The notes below the pieces were generated by a model. That model was given only the letters and a program-made list of their open reading frames with translations. It had not been told where the DNA came from and made no database searches. Shown piece by piece: positions 1 through 8,261 of a stretch of 64,000 nt of DNA. Origin of the DNA: Microbacterium sp. 4R-513 (GTDB lineage: Bacteria > Actinomycetota > Actinomycetes > Actinomycetales > Microbacteriaceae); assembly GCF_011046485.1 (NCBI RefSeq), contig NZ_CP049256.1:434001-498000 (forward strand). Reading direction: 5' to 3'. Positions within the stretch are counted from its first letter, which is position 1. Each line of letters opens with the position of its first letter. A program made the translations under genes and the position numbers.

Positions 1-245
1 TTGAGCTTGATCAGCTTCCCCTCGTCGACCATCTCCCGCAGCAGCGCCTCGTTCTCGGCGCGCGAACCGTCGACCCAGTGGATGGCCGCCGGCTGTGTGA
101 GGGCGGCGATCTCGTCGACCCAGTCGACGAGCGCCTTCAAGCCCTCGCCGGCGATCCGGGGGCGCGCGCCGAAGGCAGGAGCCGAGGGAGCGGGCGGGGC
201 GGCGGACACGGGCGTGGGGCGAGTGAAGATGTCGGCGAGTGCCAT
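1..245 (-). CDS. pckG: Phosphoenolpyruvate carboxykinase (GTP), N-terminal part
   Basis: This is the first 81 codons of a gene that runs off the left edge. GTP-dependent PEPCK converts oxaloacetate to phosphoenolpyruvate in gluconeogenesis, in the cytosol. After a Pro/Ala-rich start, the peptide carries the conserved N-terminal block of the family: [18 protein letters not shown], then [14 protein letters not shown] and LIKLN, matching mycobacterial PckG in order and spacing. The ATG at 245-243 was chosen because the conserved block begins about 30 residues later. The gene is divergent from a ramB-like regulator, which fits shared control of acetate/gluconeogenic metabolism. Catalytic residues lie outside the window. 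Confidence 0.9.
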   Translation of the reverse strand, partial: MALADIFTRPTPVSAAPPAPSAPAFGARPRIAGEGLKALVDWVDEIAALTQPAAIHWVDGSRAENEALLREMVDEGKLIKL

Positions 246-292
246 GTCGAGGTTCCTCCCGGGGCGTCGGATGCGCTTCTGTGCTCTCTTCT

Positions 293-340
293 ACTTTGCG
301 ACCTTCCTGGAGAGGTTTCCACGCAATACAGTCGCAAGAA
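293..340. promoter_or_regulatory. Possible RamB-type operators between pckG and ramB
   Basis: Two matching elements lie 39 bases apart in the 122-base divergent gap: ACTTTGCGA at 293-301 on the plus strand, and TCGCAAGAA at 332-340, which reads TTCTTGCGA on the minus strand. They face each other. The corynebacterial RamB site is built around ACTTTGCAAA, so both are plausible regulator sites, but this is inference from resemblance only. Confidence 0.4.
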
Positions 341-367
341 CCTCAATTCTTTCTCTATGCTCAAGGA

Positions 368-1804
368 ATGCCTCCCACCTCTCTTGAGCTCACGACGTTG
401 GGCCACCGCATCCGTCATCAGCGAATCTCACACGGTTTCACGCTCGATGAACTGGGCGAGAAGGTCGGCGTCGCGGGCAGCCAGCTGAGTCTCATCGAGA
501 ACGGCAAGCGGGAGCCGAAGCTGTCACTACTGCAGGCGATCGCCCAGGTGACAGGCGTCGAGGTGGGCGACCTGCTGTCGAACGAGCCGCCCAATCGACG
601 CGCCGCGCTGGAGATCGAGCTGGAACGTGCGCAATCGAGCTCGGTCTTCCGGCAGCTCGGCATCGCGCCCGTCAAGGTGACGAAAGGCATGAGCGACGAG
701 ACCCTGGAGTCCATCCTCGGCCTGCACCGCGAGCTGCAGCGGCGCGAGCGGGAGGCGATCGCGACGCCCGAAGAGGCCCGCCGCGCGAACACCGACCTGC
801 GCCTGCGCATGCGCGCACACGACAACTACCTCCCCGACATCGAGAAGCTCGCCGAGAAGCAGCTCAAATCCGCCGGCCACGTCTCGGGTGCCCTGACGCA
901 CCGGACCGTGAGCATCATGGCGGAGCAGCTGGGCTTCGAGCTCATCTACGTCAACGACCTGCCGCACTCGGCGCGGTCGGTCACGGATCTCGAGAACGGC
1001 CGCATCTACCTGCCGCCCGCCTCGATCCCGGGCGGCCACGGCCTCCGGTCGATGGCGCTGCAGGCGATGGCGCACCGCCTGCTCGGCCACAAGCCGCCGA
1101 CCGACTACGGCGACTTCCTGCAGCAGCGCCTCGAGATCAACTACTTCGCGGCGTGCTGCCTCATGCCCGAGACGAACTCCGTCGCGTTCCTGCAGCAGGC
1201 GAAGAAGGACCGCAATCTCGCCGTCGAGGACTTCCGCGACGCCTTCGGTGTGACGCACGAGGCGGCCGGGATGCGCATGACGAATCTCCTCACCAAGCAT
1301 CTCGGCATCCCGCTGCACTTCCTCCGGGTCGACGGCTCGGGGGCGATCTCACGCGTCTACGAGAACGACGATCTGCCCGTGCCGATGGATGTGACGGGCT
1401 CCGTCGAGGGTCAGATCGTGTGCCGACGGTTCCTCGCCCGGTCGGCCTTCGAGGAGCAGAACCGTACCACCGAGCACTACCAGTACACCGACACCCCGGC
1501 CGGCACGTTCTGGTGCTCGACGCAGACCGGTACGACGTCGGCAGGCGAGTTCTCGATCACCGTCGGGGTGCCGTTCGACGACGCGAAGTGGTTCCGCGGT
1601 CGCGAGACGCAGAAGCGCGCGACGTCGCGGTGTCCCGACGAGTCGTGCTGCCGGCGTCCCTCGTCAGACGTCGCCGAGCGCTGGGAGGGCAAGGCGTGGC
1701 CCAGTGCTCGCGTACACATGCAGATGTTCTCGCCGCTTCCCCGCGGCGCCTTCCCGGGCGTCGACGACAACGAGGTCTACGCCTTCCTGGAGCGCCACGC
1801 CTGA
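368..1804 (+). CDS. ramB: RamB-like XRE family regulator (HTH + IrrE-like + DUF2083)
   Basis: This 478-residue transcriptional regulator matches RamB, which in Corynebacterium and Mycobacterium controls acetate and glyoxylate-cycle genes. An XRE helix-turn-helix covers about residues 10-65 (LGHRIRHQRISHGFTLDELG then SQLSLIENGKREP). A central IrrE/ImmA-like region follows, and a C-terminal DUF2083 region carries the Cys pair of SRCPDESCCRRP. The IrrE part reads HRLLGH, not canonical HExxH, so protease activity is unlikely. The ATG at 368 was preferred to an upstream in-frame ATG because the HTH starts shortly after it and the upstream stretch reads as promoter DNA. Divergence from pckG suggests it controls pckG, itself, or both. 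The family call is firm; the target genes are inferred. Confidence 0.85.
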   Translation: MPPTSLELTTLGHRIRHQRISHGFTLDELGEKVGVAGSQLSLIENGKREPKLSLLQAIAQVTGVEVGDLLSNEPPNRRAALEIELERAQSSSVFRQLGIAPVKVTKGMSDETLESILGLHRELQRREREAIATPEEARRANTDLRLRMRAHDNYLPDIEKLAEKQLKSAGHVSGALTHRTVSIMAEQLGFELIYVNDLPHSARSVTDLENGRIYLPPASIPGGHGLRSMALQAMAHRLLGHKPPTDYGDFLQQRLEINYFAACCLMPETNSVAFLQQAKKDRNLAVEDFRDAFGVTHEAAGMRMTNLLTKHLGIPLHFLRVDGSGAISRVYENDDLPVPMDVTGSVEGQIVCRRFLARSAFEEQNRTTEHYQYTDTPAGTFWCSTQTGTTSAGEFSITVGVPFDDAKWFRGRETQKRATSRCPDESCCRRPSSDVAERWEGKAWPSARVHMQMFSPLPRGAFPGVDDNEVYAFLERHA

Positions 1805-1805
1805 C

Positions 1806-1895
1806 CCGCCCCGTCCTGGCCCCGCTCGCCTCGGCCCCTCTAGCCCTGGCCCCTCTCGCCCGAGCCCCTCTAGCCCTGCCTCTCTCGCCCGAGCC
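1806..1895. repeat. Imperfect Pro/Ala-coding tandem repeat after ramB
   Basis: Immediately after the ramB stop, a unit of about 30 bases built from CTCGCCCGAGCCCCTCTAG-like sequence recurs roughly three times. It has no plausible start codon or ribosome binding site of its own. The remainder of the gap to 1965 contains an inverted GCATCCGCAC/GTGGATGC pair and no recognisable gene. Confidence 0.6.
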
Positions 1896-1965
1896 CACAC
1901 ATCCGCGCCCGAAACGCAGCATCCGCACGGTGTGGATGCGTGGTTGGGAGCACCGAAGTGTGGTC

Positions 1966-2050
1966 TCGGGGGCGTCAGCCGGTGATGAAGCGCTGTAGCG
2001 GTCGAGGTCGGGGGCGTCAGCCGGTGATGAAGCGCTTGTAGCGGTCGAGG
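1966..2050. repeat. Tandem duplication of a gene 3' end
   Basis: Positions 1966-2007 and 2008-2050 are direct adjacent copies of the same stretch, differing by one T that is present in the second copy only. The second copy contains the last codons and stop of the winged-helix gene at 2017-3093; the first is a redundant copy beyond the stop. Confidence 0.9.
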
Positions 2051-3093
2051 GCCGCGCCGACCTCCTCGTCGGTCGCTGCCCCGGGTGTGAAGAGCTCCGG
2101 GACGGGGTCGTCGGCATGGCGGCCGACCGCGACGGAGTGCGTCCAGACGCCGACGATCTCGCCGCGCGCGACGAGGATCGGGCGCACGATCCCGTTCATG
2201 CTCGGACCGATCGCCGCGAGGAACTCCGGCGCGCAGGGCACAGTGCGGTCGGCGTACGAGAGGTAGTACTCCTCGAACGGCGGCAGGGCGATCACCTCGG
2301 GCGCCGGGCTCCGCCGCGGGCGGGCGCCGGCGGCGATGTACTGCGCCTCCGGCTCGTCGGCGACCTGGATGAGGCGATCGGATGCCGCGGCCGCCCCTTG
2401 CCGGGCATCGCGAAGCGGCAGCCCCGACCACCACGAGAAGTCGCGCGCGCCGGCGGGGCCGTGCGAGGCGATGAACCGCGCGAAGAACTCCGCGAGCGGG
2501 TCGGTCGGGCTCGCGGATTCGGCGATCCAGTCCTCGGTGAGGACGAGGTACTGCTCGCGGGACGGGCCCGAATCGCGCGGTACGACGGGCCCCTGGCACA
2601 CGACGCCGCGCAGCGACATGGCCACCAGGAGGTGGTAGCCGCGCTGCTTCGCAGTGGAGTGCCCGGCGGCCTCCCAGAGGTCGGCGAGCTCCTTCCGGGT
2701 GAGCCGGTTGCCGCCCGAGAGCGCGGCGCGAGTCGCCGCCTCGACGCCGGTCAGCACGTCTTCGTCGATCCCCTCGACACGACGGACCGGTGCGGCGGAC
2801 CGGCCCTGACGCTCCCCCGTGAGCGAGAGCACCCACGCGAGGTCGCGAGGAGGGATGGCGTGGATGGTGCCGCGCATCGTCCACGACCGCACGACCTCGC
2901 CGCGGTCGAAGGCGGCGTCGACGTCGCTCAGCCGCGGCTCGCCGCGGGTCCGCGAGGCGAGCGCCCAGCGCCCGCCCCAGAACTCCTGCGCCTGCGTCGC
3001 GAGCATGTGCTCGGCCGCCGCGGCCACCGTCGCGGCGGGGGCGCTCAGCCGATGCGACCGGAGTCTCTCTGCACGCGGGCTCGCAGCATCCAT
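2017..3093 (-). CDS. Winged-helix DNA-binding protein (HTH_42 / AlkZ-like)
   Basis: The 358-residue product belongs to the HTH_42 (DUF1006) family, which includes the AlkZ and YcaQ DNA glycosylases that unhook crosslinks and act on alkylated bases. Visible family blocks are RLSAPAATVAAAAEHMLATQ, the Q-rich RTRGEPRLSDVDAAFDRGEV, the SWTMRGTIHAIPPRDLAW core, and the C-terminal ALPPFEEYYLSYADR. The ATG at 3093 fits the family N-terminus; the longer frame up to 3174 would run into an intergenic hairpin. Actinobacterial members are often of unknown function, so a repair role is a suggestion. The 3' end is tandemly duplicated just beyond the stop. Confidence 0.8.
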   Translation of the reverse strand: MDAASPRAERLRSHRLSAPAATVAAAAEHMLATQAQEFWGGRWALASRTRGEPRLSDVDAAFDRGEVVRSWTMRGTIHAIPPRDLAWVLSLTGERQGRSAAPVRRVEGIDEDVLTGVEAATRAALSGGNRLTRKELADLWEAAGHSTAKQRGYHLLVAMSLRGVVCQGPVVPRDSGPSREQYLVLTEDWIAESASPTDPLAEFFARFIASHGPAGARDFSWWSGLPLRDARQGAAAASDRLIQVADEPEAQYIAAGARPRRSPAPEVIALPPFEEYYLSYADRTVPCAPEFLAAIGPSMNGIVRPILVARGEIVGVWTHSVAVGRHADDPVPELFTPGAATDEEVGAALDRYKRFITG

Positions 3094-3138
3094 CCCCTCA
3101 TCCTGCCGGGGAGGCGGACACTTGGTGTCCGGGTTTGG

Positions 3139-3224
3139 CGCGCGAAACCACCCGTCCGCGGCTGAAACGCCCATCCGGTGCGGGCCGGATGCGGCGTCTC
3201 AAGCGCGAACGGGTGGTTTCGGCG
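3139..3224. repeat. Long intergenic inverted repeat
   Basis: An outer pair (GCGAAACCACCCGTCCGCG against a near-perfect complement ending in GGGTGGTTTCGG) encloses an inner pair (GAAACGCCCATCCGG against CCGGATGCGGCGTCTC). It lies between the start of the winged-helix gene and the end of gabD. It could fold as a terminator for gabD, but has no U tract. Confidence 0.75.
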
Positions 3225-3245
3225 GCAGCGACCGGCGACGGAAGG

Positions 3246-4718
3246 TCAGGCGAAGGGGTTCGGGGTCAGCGTGTACTTCGTCTGGAGGTACTCGTGGATG
3301 CCCTCGGCGCCGCCCTCGCGGCCGAGGCCGGAGGACTTCCAGCCGCCGAACGGCGCCGCGGCGTTCGAGACGACCCCGACGTTGAGCCCCATCATCCCGG
3401 TCTCGAGCCGCTCGATCATGCGCTGGCCGCGTGCGAGGTTCTCGGTGAAGACGTACGAGACCAGGCCGTACTCCGTGTCGTTCGCGATGCGCACGGCGTC
3501 GTCCTCGGTGTCGAACGGGATGATCGCGAGCACCGGCCCGAAGATCTCCTCCTGGAGGATCTCGCTCCCCGGCCGCACGTCGGTCACGACGGTCGGCTCG
3601 TAGAAGGTGCCGGGACCGTCGACGGCCTTGCCGCCGGTGGTCACGACCGCGCCCCGGGACACGGCATCCTGAACCAGGGTCGACGCCTTCTCGACGGCGC
3701 GGTCGTCGATGAGCGGTCCGATGGCGACGCCGTCCTCGGTGCCCCGACCGATCTTGAACGCCTGCACCTTCTCGGTCACCCGCCGGGCGAACTCGTCGGC
3801 GACGGAGCGGTGCACGATGAAGCGGTTCGCCGCCGTGCACGCCTGGCCGATGTTGCGGAACTTCGCGAGCATCGCGCCGTCGACCGCCTTGTCGAGGTCG
3901 GCGTCGTCCATGACGACGAAGGGCGCGTTGCCCCCGAGCTCCATCGAGGTGCGAAGGATGCCGCCCGCGGCCTGCTCGAGCAGCCGCACGCCGACGGGGG
4001 TCGAGCCAGTGAAGGAGAGCTTGCGCAGACGCGGGTCGCGGATGATCGGCTCGGACACCGCGCCCGACGTGGAGGTCGTGAAGACGTTCACGACGCCCTT
4101 CGGCAGCCCGGCGTCTTCGAGCAGCTTCGCGAAGTAGAGGGTGGTGAGCGGCGTGAGCTCGGCCGGCTTGATGACGACCGTGCACCCGGCGGCGAGCGCC
4201 GGCGCGATCTTGCGCGTCGCCATCGCGAGGGGGAAGTTCCACGGCGTGATCAGGAAGCACGGCCCGACGGCGTGCTGCGACACGATCATGCGGCCCGTGC
4301 CCTCGGGGTTCGCCCCGTAGCGGCCCTGGATGCGCGCGGCCTCCTCGCTGAACCAGCGCAGGAACTCGCCGCCGTAGGCGACCTCGCCGCGCGCCTCGGC
4401 GAGGGGCTTTCCCATCTCGATCGTCATGAGGAGCGCGAACTCCTCCTTGCGCTCCTGCAGCAGGTCGAACGCGCGCCGCAGCAGCTCACCTCGCTCGCGC
4501 GCCGGCGTCTGCGACCACGAGGGGAACGCGTCGACGGCCGCGTCGAGCGCGGACATGCCATCGCCGGGCGAGGCGTTCGCGATCTCCTTGACGACGTCAC
4601 CCGTCGCCGGGTCATAGACCTTCAGCGTCTTTCCGCCGTCGGCGGCGAGCCACTCGCCACCGATGAAGAGGCCGTCCGGCACCTTGGCCAGCAGTTCGGT
4701 CTCGCGGTTCTCGCTCAT
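3246..4718 (-). CDS. gabD: NAD(P)-dependent succinate-semialdehyde dehydrogenase
   Basis: This 490-residue aldehyde dehydrogenase oxidises succinate semialdehyde to succinate. The family motifs are in place: PWNF (Asn161), the NAD-binding FTGSTPVG, catalytic Glu260 in MELGGNAP and catalytic Cys294 in GQACTAANR. Overall sequence resembles GabD rather than other aldehyde dehydrogenases. The ATG is preceded by GAGGGAG. It lies at the edge of the homoprotocatechuate island, whose last aldolase step (HpaI) releases succinate semialdehyde, so its likely role is to feed that product into the TCA cycle rather than 4-aminobutyrate breakdown. It follows the hydroxylase gene on the same strand, 136 bases downstream, with a perfect GGGATGCCGCGGCATCCC palindrome in the gap. 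Confidence 0.9.
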   Translation of the reverse strand: MSENRETELLAKVPDGLFIGGEWLAADGGKTLKVYDPATGDVVKEIANASPGDGMSALDAAVDAFPSWSQTPARERGELLRRAFDLLQERKEEFALLMTIEMGKPLAEARGEVAYGGEFLRWFSEEAARIQGRYGANPEGTGRMIVSQHAVGPCFLITPWNFPLAMATRKIAPALAAGCTVVIKPAELTPLTTLYFAKLLEDAGLPKGVVNVFTTSTSGAVSEPIIRDPRLRKLSFTGSTPVGVRLLEQAAGGILRTSMELGGNAPFVVMDDADLDKAVDGAMLAKFRNIGQACTAANRFIVHRSVADEFARRVTEKVQAFKIGRGTEDGVAIGPLIDDRAVEKASTLVQDAVSRGAVVTTGGKAVDGPGTFYEPTVVTDVRPGSEILQEEIFGPVLAIIPFDTEDDAVRIANDTEYGLVSYVFTENLARGQRMIERLETGMMGLNVGVVSNAAAPFGGWKSSGLGREGGAEGIHEYLQTKYTLTPNPFA

Positions 4719-4854
4719 GGGACTCCCTCGTCGGTTCGGGATGCCGCGGCATCCCTCTGCTCAGTGTGGTTCGTGGTCATTCTGCCCGCGCCCGGCGTGC
4801 GATCCGATAGACGCCGTGTACAGGCGCTCGGCTCGGATCACCCCGACGGACAAG

Positions 4855-6840
4855 TCAGGACGCGACGGCTGCAGTCTCGCGCTGGTCGACGAGTGCGCCC
4901 GAGAAGAACGCGGCGAGCTCATCCGTCGCCGAGAGCGGAAGCACCCCCGCGACGTACTGGTCGGGCCGCACGACGACGACCACGCCGTCGCGCGAGAGCT
5001 CCCGCTCGTTGAAGATGTCGGCCGTGCGCCACGCGTCGGCGCCGGCCGCGTAGATCTTCTCCCAGTCCGTGAGGCCCAGCGGGCCGGAGGCCGGCAGGAA
5101 CACCCCGGGGACCCGGTTGATGTCGACGTCTTCGAAACGCTGCTGGTAGACGACCTTCACGTCGAAGACGGAGTCCACATCCGCGCCGGCCGGGGTGTGC
5201 CGGGCGATGGGCGACTCGGACGACGCGAGCCACTCGGCCCACTCCGCGAGCCGCGACGGCTCCCCCGCCGCCGGCGCGTCGGCGAACGCGTAGATGCGCC
5301 AGCGGCCATCCGCCTTGGCGTGGTGGCCGAGGTGGATGACGTTGCCGTCGCACACCCGAGTGACCTCTACCGACTTGAACCGCTTGCCCAGTGGAAACCC
5401 GGCCGCGAGCGCCTGGTGCGAGGCATCCGTCACGATCTGCGACGGACCGTACTGCGTCATGAAGCCCGATGGGAACTCCGCGGTGCCGAGATAGAAGGTC
5501 GCGAGCTCCTGCGGATCGCTGATCTCTTCGGGCTTGCGCGCCATGAGCGACGACCACTCCTTGTCGAAGTCGATCAGCTGCTGCGCGACGGGCTGGCGCT
5601 CTGCGGAGTAGGTCTCGAGGAGGGATGCCGGGGCGAGGCCCGTCAGCACGTGACCGAGCTTCCAGCCGAGGTTGAAGCCGTCCTGCATCGACACGTTCAT
5701 CCCTTGGCCCGCCTTCGCGCTGTGGGTGTGGCAGGCGTCGCCGGTGAGGAAGACGCGCGGGGGGCGGTCCTCTCCGAGGTCGACGTCGTCGAACTTGTCG
5801 GTCACGCGGTGGCCGACCTCGTAGACGCTGTGCCATGCGACCTGCTTCACGTCGATCGAGTACGGATGCAGGATCTCGTTCGCCCTGCGGATGATCTCGT
5901 CGATCGGAGTCTGGCGCACGCGGTGGTCGTCGTCCTGCGCGACGGCTCCGAGGTCGATGTACATGCGGGAGAGGTAGCCGCCCTCGCGCGGGATGTGCAG
6001 GATGTTGCCCGCTTCGGCATTGATCGCGCACTTGGTGCGCCAGTCCGGGAAGTCGGTGTTGACGAGCACGTCCATCACGCCCCACGCGTGGGCCGAGATG
6101 CCGCCGATGTGCTTGCGGCCGATCGCCTCGCGCACGCCGCTGCGGGCGCCGTCGCAGCCGACGACGTACTTCGCACGGATGGTGCGCACCTCCCCGGCCC
6201 GGTCGCCCGCCCGGGTCCCTGGGCCGGCCCCGGTCCCTGAGCCGGCCCCGGTCCCTGAGCCGGCCCCGGTCCCTGAGCCTGTCGAAGGGCGCACCCGCAC
6301 CTCAACCGGGTACTCGCCCTCGTCGTGCACCGTGAGCCCGACGAACTCGATGCCGTAGTCCGGCACGATGCGGCCCGGACCATGGGCCGCCGCCTCGGCG
6401 AAGTAGTCGAGCACGCGCGCCTGGTTGACGATGAGGTGCGGGAACTCACTGATCTTGAAGGCGTAGTCCTCCGTGCGGGTCGTGCGGATGATGTTGCCCG
6501 GGTTCTCGGGGTCGGGCCCCCAGAAGTTCATGTAGGCGATGTTGTACGCCTCGGCGACGATGCGCTCGGCGAAGCCGAAGGCCTGGAACGTCTCGACGCT
6601 GCGCGGCTGGATGCCGTCCGCCTGGCCCAGAACCAGCCGGCCGTCGCGTCGCTCGATGATGCGCGTCGTGACGTCGGGGAACTGCGAGAGCTGCGCGGCG
6701 AGGAGCATGCCCGCAGGGCCGGAGCCGACGATCAGCACGTCCATCTCCTCGGGGAGCTCGGCCGGACGGTCGATGCCCGCGCCCGCGGCATCCTGAACGC
6801 GCGGCTCTCCCGAGACGTACCCGTGGTGGTGGAACTGCAT
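4855..6840 (-). CDS. FAD-dependent aromatic hydroxylase, MobA (3-hydroxybenzoate 4-monooxygenase)-like
   Basis: This 661-residue class A flavoprotein closely resembles Comamonas MobA in motif order: MQF start, FAD-binding VLIVGSGPAG (about residues 35-44), LGQADGIQPRS, the YVVGCDGARS motif, RVFLTGDACHTHSAKAGQGMN, and a C-terminal thioredoxin-like domain ending in VVVRPDQYVAGVLPL. It would add one hydroxyl to a phenolic acid using NAD(P)H and oxygen. MobA makes protocatechuate, but the neighbours degrade homoprotocatechuate, so the real substrate may be a hydroxyphenylacetate; this is inference. The ATG at 6840 has GGAAGGGA upstream. Residues about 184-212 are an extra Gly/Ser/Thr/Ala loop encoded by an 18-base tandem repeat absent from MobA as I know it. 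It is divergent from the IclR gene. Confidence 0.85.
   Translation of the reverse strand: MQFHHHGYVSGEPRVQDAAGAGIDRPAELPEEMDVLIVGSGPAGMLLAAQLSQFPDVTTRIIERRDGRLVLGQADGIQPRSVETFQAFGFAERIVAEAYNIAYMNFWGPDPENPGNIIRTTRTEDYAFKISEFPHLIVNQARVLDYFAEAAAHGPGRIVPDYGIEFVGLTVHDEGEYPVEVRVRPSTGSGTGAGSGTGAGSGTGAGPGTRAGDRAGEVRTIRAKYVVGCDGARSGVREAIGRKHIGGISAHAWGVMDVLVNTDFPDWRTKCAINAEAGNILHIPREGGYLSRMYIDLGAVAQDDDHRVRQTPIDEIIRRANEILHPYSIDVKQVAWHSVYEVGHRVTDKFDDVDLGEDRPPRVFLTGDACHTHSAKAGQGMNVSMQDGFNLGWKLGHVLTGLAPASLLETYSAERQPVAQQLIDFDKEWSSLMARKPEEISDPQELATFYLGTAEFPSGFMTQYGPSQIVTDASHQALAAGFPLGKRFKSVEVTRVCDGNVIHLGHHAKADGRWRIYAFADAPAAGEPSRLAEWAEWLASSESPIARHTPAGADVDSVFDVKVVYQQRFEDVDINRVPGVFLPASGPLGLTDWEKIYAAGADAWRTADIFNERELSRDGVVVVVRPDQYVAGVLPLSATDELAAFFSGALVDQRETAAVAS
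6206..6290. repeat. 18-base tandem repeat inside the hydroxylase gene
   Basis: About three and a half copies of the unit GCCGGCCCCGGTCCCTGA run in frame, ending in CCTGAGCCTGTCGAAGGG at the right. The period of exactly six codons leaves the frame open. The same core sequence appears at 13495-13600, 14301-14390 and 44275-44320. Confidence 0.9.
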
Positions 6841-6896
6841 CTTCGTCGATCCCTTCCTCGGACATCGATGTCGAGGTCTTGCCGGTTCGCCCACTG

Positions 6897-6933
6897 TGTT
6901 CTATATTCGAACACACCGTTCTACTATTGAACA
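6897..6933. promoter_or_regulatory. Two tandem palindromic operators, probable IclR-family sites
   Basis: TGTTCTATATTCGAACA at 6897-6913 and CGTTCTACTATTGAACA at 6917-6933 share the form GTTC-N7-GAAC and are offset by exactly 20 bases, about two helical turns. They sit in the 133-base gap between the divergent hydroxylase and IclR genes, so the adjacent IclR protein is the natural candidate ligand. Confidence 0.75.
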
Positions 6934-6935
6934 GA

Positions 6936-6945
6936 TCGTATACGA
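6936..6945. promoter_or_regulatory. Perfect palindrome TCGTATACGA, candidate GntR (FCD) operator
   Basis: This 10-base perfect palindrome lies three bases after the second IclR-type site. FCD-type GntR regulators commonly bind palindromes centred on GTATAC. Close relatives lie before the FAH-RraA gene, at 12679-12688 and 12691-12700. Confidence 0.5.
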
Positions 6946-6973
6946 CTTGCCGAGTCGCGACAAGAGGGTGTGG

Positions 6974-7690
6974 ATGCCGATGGTCATCGCCGAGACGAAG
7001 AGCCCCGCGTCGCAGACGCTCAGCCGGGGCATCCGGATCCTCGAGATCCTCGCCGATGCGCGCGGGCCCCTCACGATCGACGAGCTGTCCCGGCGGCTCG
7101 ACGTGCACCGGTCCATCGCCTACCGCCTGCTGCGGACCCTCGAGGATCACGGCCTCGTCGTGCGCGACGGCAACGGCCGGGTCGCGCTGGGCTCCCGCAT
7201 GGCGGCCCTCGCCGCCGGCGTGGCGCACGACCTGCAGGCCGAGGCGCTCCCCGAGCTCACCGCGGCCGCGAACGAACTCGGGATGACGTGCTTCCTGTCG
7301 ATCCTCGACCGGGACGAGTGCATCACCCTGGCGAGCGTCGAACCCCGGCACGGCGTCGCCTCGGTCGCGCAGCGGCCGGGGACGCGGCATCCCGTCACCG
7401 TCGGAGCGCCGGGCAAGGCGATCCTGTCGATGCTGCCCGAGGGTCGCTGGCCCGCGGGGCTCGACGACGCCCACCGCGCCGACGTCGCTGCGGCTCGCGA
7501 GCGCGGCTGGGCGACGAGCCACGACGAGGTGATCGCGGGATTGCGCTCTATCGCGGTGCCCCTGCTTCTGCCCAAGGGCGAGCTCGCGGCGATCGCCGTC
7601 GTCTATCTGTCCGACCCGCACCCCGACGCCGAGATCGCGGGCCGCCTCACCCGCGTCGCCGCGGCGATCACGGCGGCCATCGGCGGCTGA
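6974..7690 (+). CDS. IclR family transcriptional regulator
   Basis: This 238-residue regulator has a winged helix at about residues 15-75 (SRGIRILEILADARGPLTI, then RRLDVHRSIAYRLLRTLEDHG) and the IclR ligand-binding domain behind it (GMTCFLSILDRDECITLASV, VGAPGKAIL, SIAVPLLLPKGELAAIAVVY). ATG 6974 was chosen over the more upstream in-frame ATG at 6896 because AAGAGGG lies five bases before it and the upstream start would fall within the operator. It is transcribed divergently from the MobA-like hydroxylase, with two tandem palindromes between. It probably controls that gene and itself in response to an aromatic acid. Whether it activates or represses is not visible. Confidence 0.9.
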   Translation: MPMVIAETKSPASQTLSRGIRILEILADARGPLTIDELSRRLDVHRSIAYRLLRTLEDHGLVVRDGNGRVALGSRMAALAAGVAHDLQAEALPELTAAANELGMTCFLSILDRDECITLASVEPRHGVASVAQRPGTRHPVTVGAPGKAILSMLPEGRWPAGLDDAHRADVAAARERGWATSHDEVIAGLRSIAVPLLLPKGELAAIAVVYLSDPHPDAEIAGRLTRVAAAITAAIGG

Positions 7691-7724
7691 CTCGGCGCCC
7701 CGGGCCCCTCGGCCGGGCATCGAT

Positions 7725-7940
7725 GGGTTTGGGGCGTGATCCGGCCGCGGCGCGCCGCAGGTCCCGGCGTGTCGCCGGCCGAATCCGCCCCGAACCCGGG
7801 AGGGGCCGGTGGTAACGGACGCGCGGCCCGGGCGTGCGCTCGACGCCGCTCCAGACAGGCCGGAACGGTTTGGGGCGTGGTCCGGCCGCGGCGCGCCGAA
7901 CACCCCGGCGTGTCGCCGGTGGAATCCGCCCCGAACCCGG
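7725..7940. repeat. Direct pair of intergenic inverted repeats
   Basis: Two near-identical copies, 7725-7800 and 7867-7940, each begin GTTTGGGGCGTG and end CCGCCCCGAACCCGGG, so each can fold on itself. Both contain the core TCCGGCCGCGGCGCGCC and CGGCGTGTCGCCGG. They fill the 256-base gap between the convergent IclR and NIPSNAP genes. No gene is seen there. Confidence 0.85.
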
Positions 7941-7946
7941 GAACGG

Positions 7947-8261
7947 TCAGCCGGCAGCCGGGGTCAGGACGTCCTCGACCAGGTGGATGTCGTACTCCGC
8001 GATCCGCTGGGGAACGCCGTCGAACGCCTGGGCGCGCTCGGGCGAGGCCAGGTACCCCTTCTCGAGCTCGAGGAACGCCTCCCGGTCGCCCTCGGCGCTC
8101 ACCGCCCAGATGAACTGGTTCTGCTCGCGCAGCCCGTAGGCGAAGTCGATCGTGAACCCGGCGCGGGCGCGCACGCGCGGCATCCACTCCTCCCACCAGG
8201 CGAGGAAGGCGTCGTATTCGCCTTCGACGAGCAGGTACCGGCGAAACTGGATCGTCCTCAC
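7947..8261 (-). CDS. NIPSNAP family protein
   Basis: This 104-residue protein has the dimeric alpha-beta barrel pattern of NIPSNAP: RTIQFRRYLLVEGEYDAFLAW, GFTIDFAYGLREQNQFIWAV, and a terminal YDIHLVEDV strand. Such proteins often sit beside aromatic or monooxygenase genes, but no reaction is established for this type. A GTG at 8261 was chosen because the conserved RTIQFRRY strand starts there; an ATG 14 codons upstream adds a stretch with no family match. It stands between the IclR gene (convergent) and the TPP enzyme (divergent), inside the aromatic island. Confidence 0.7.
   Translation of the reverse strand: MRTIQFRRYLLVEGEYDAFLAWWEEWMPRVRARAGFTIDFAYGLREQNQFIWAVSAEGDREAFLELEKGYLASPERAQAFDGVPQRIAEYDIHLVEDVLTPAAG

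Noticed and set aside
1806..1895. Pro/Ala-coding repeats as an extension of ramB
   Set aside because: They follow the stop codon in a different frame, and the DUF2083 domain is already complete at the stop.
3135..5012. A 625-codon open frame on the plus strand across the gabD region
   Set aside because: It lies antisense to gabD, whose protein is fully conserved. The frame is Arg/Gly/Val-rich with no family match, the usual mirror of a high-GC gene.
6206..6290. CRISPR-like regular repeats
   Set aside because: The 18-base units are tandem without unique spacers, lie inside a gene and have no cas genes nearby.
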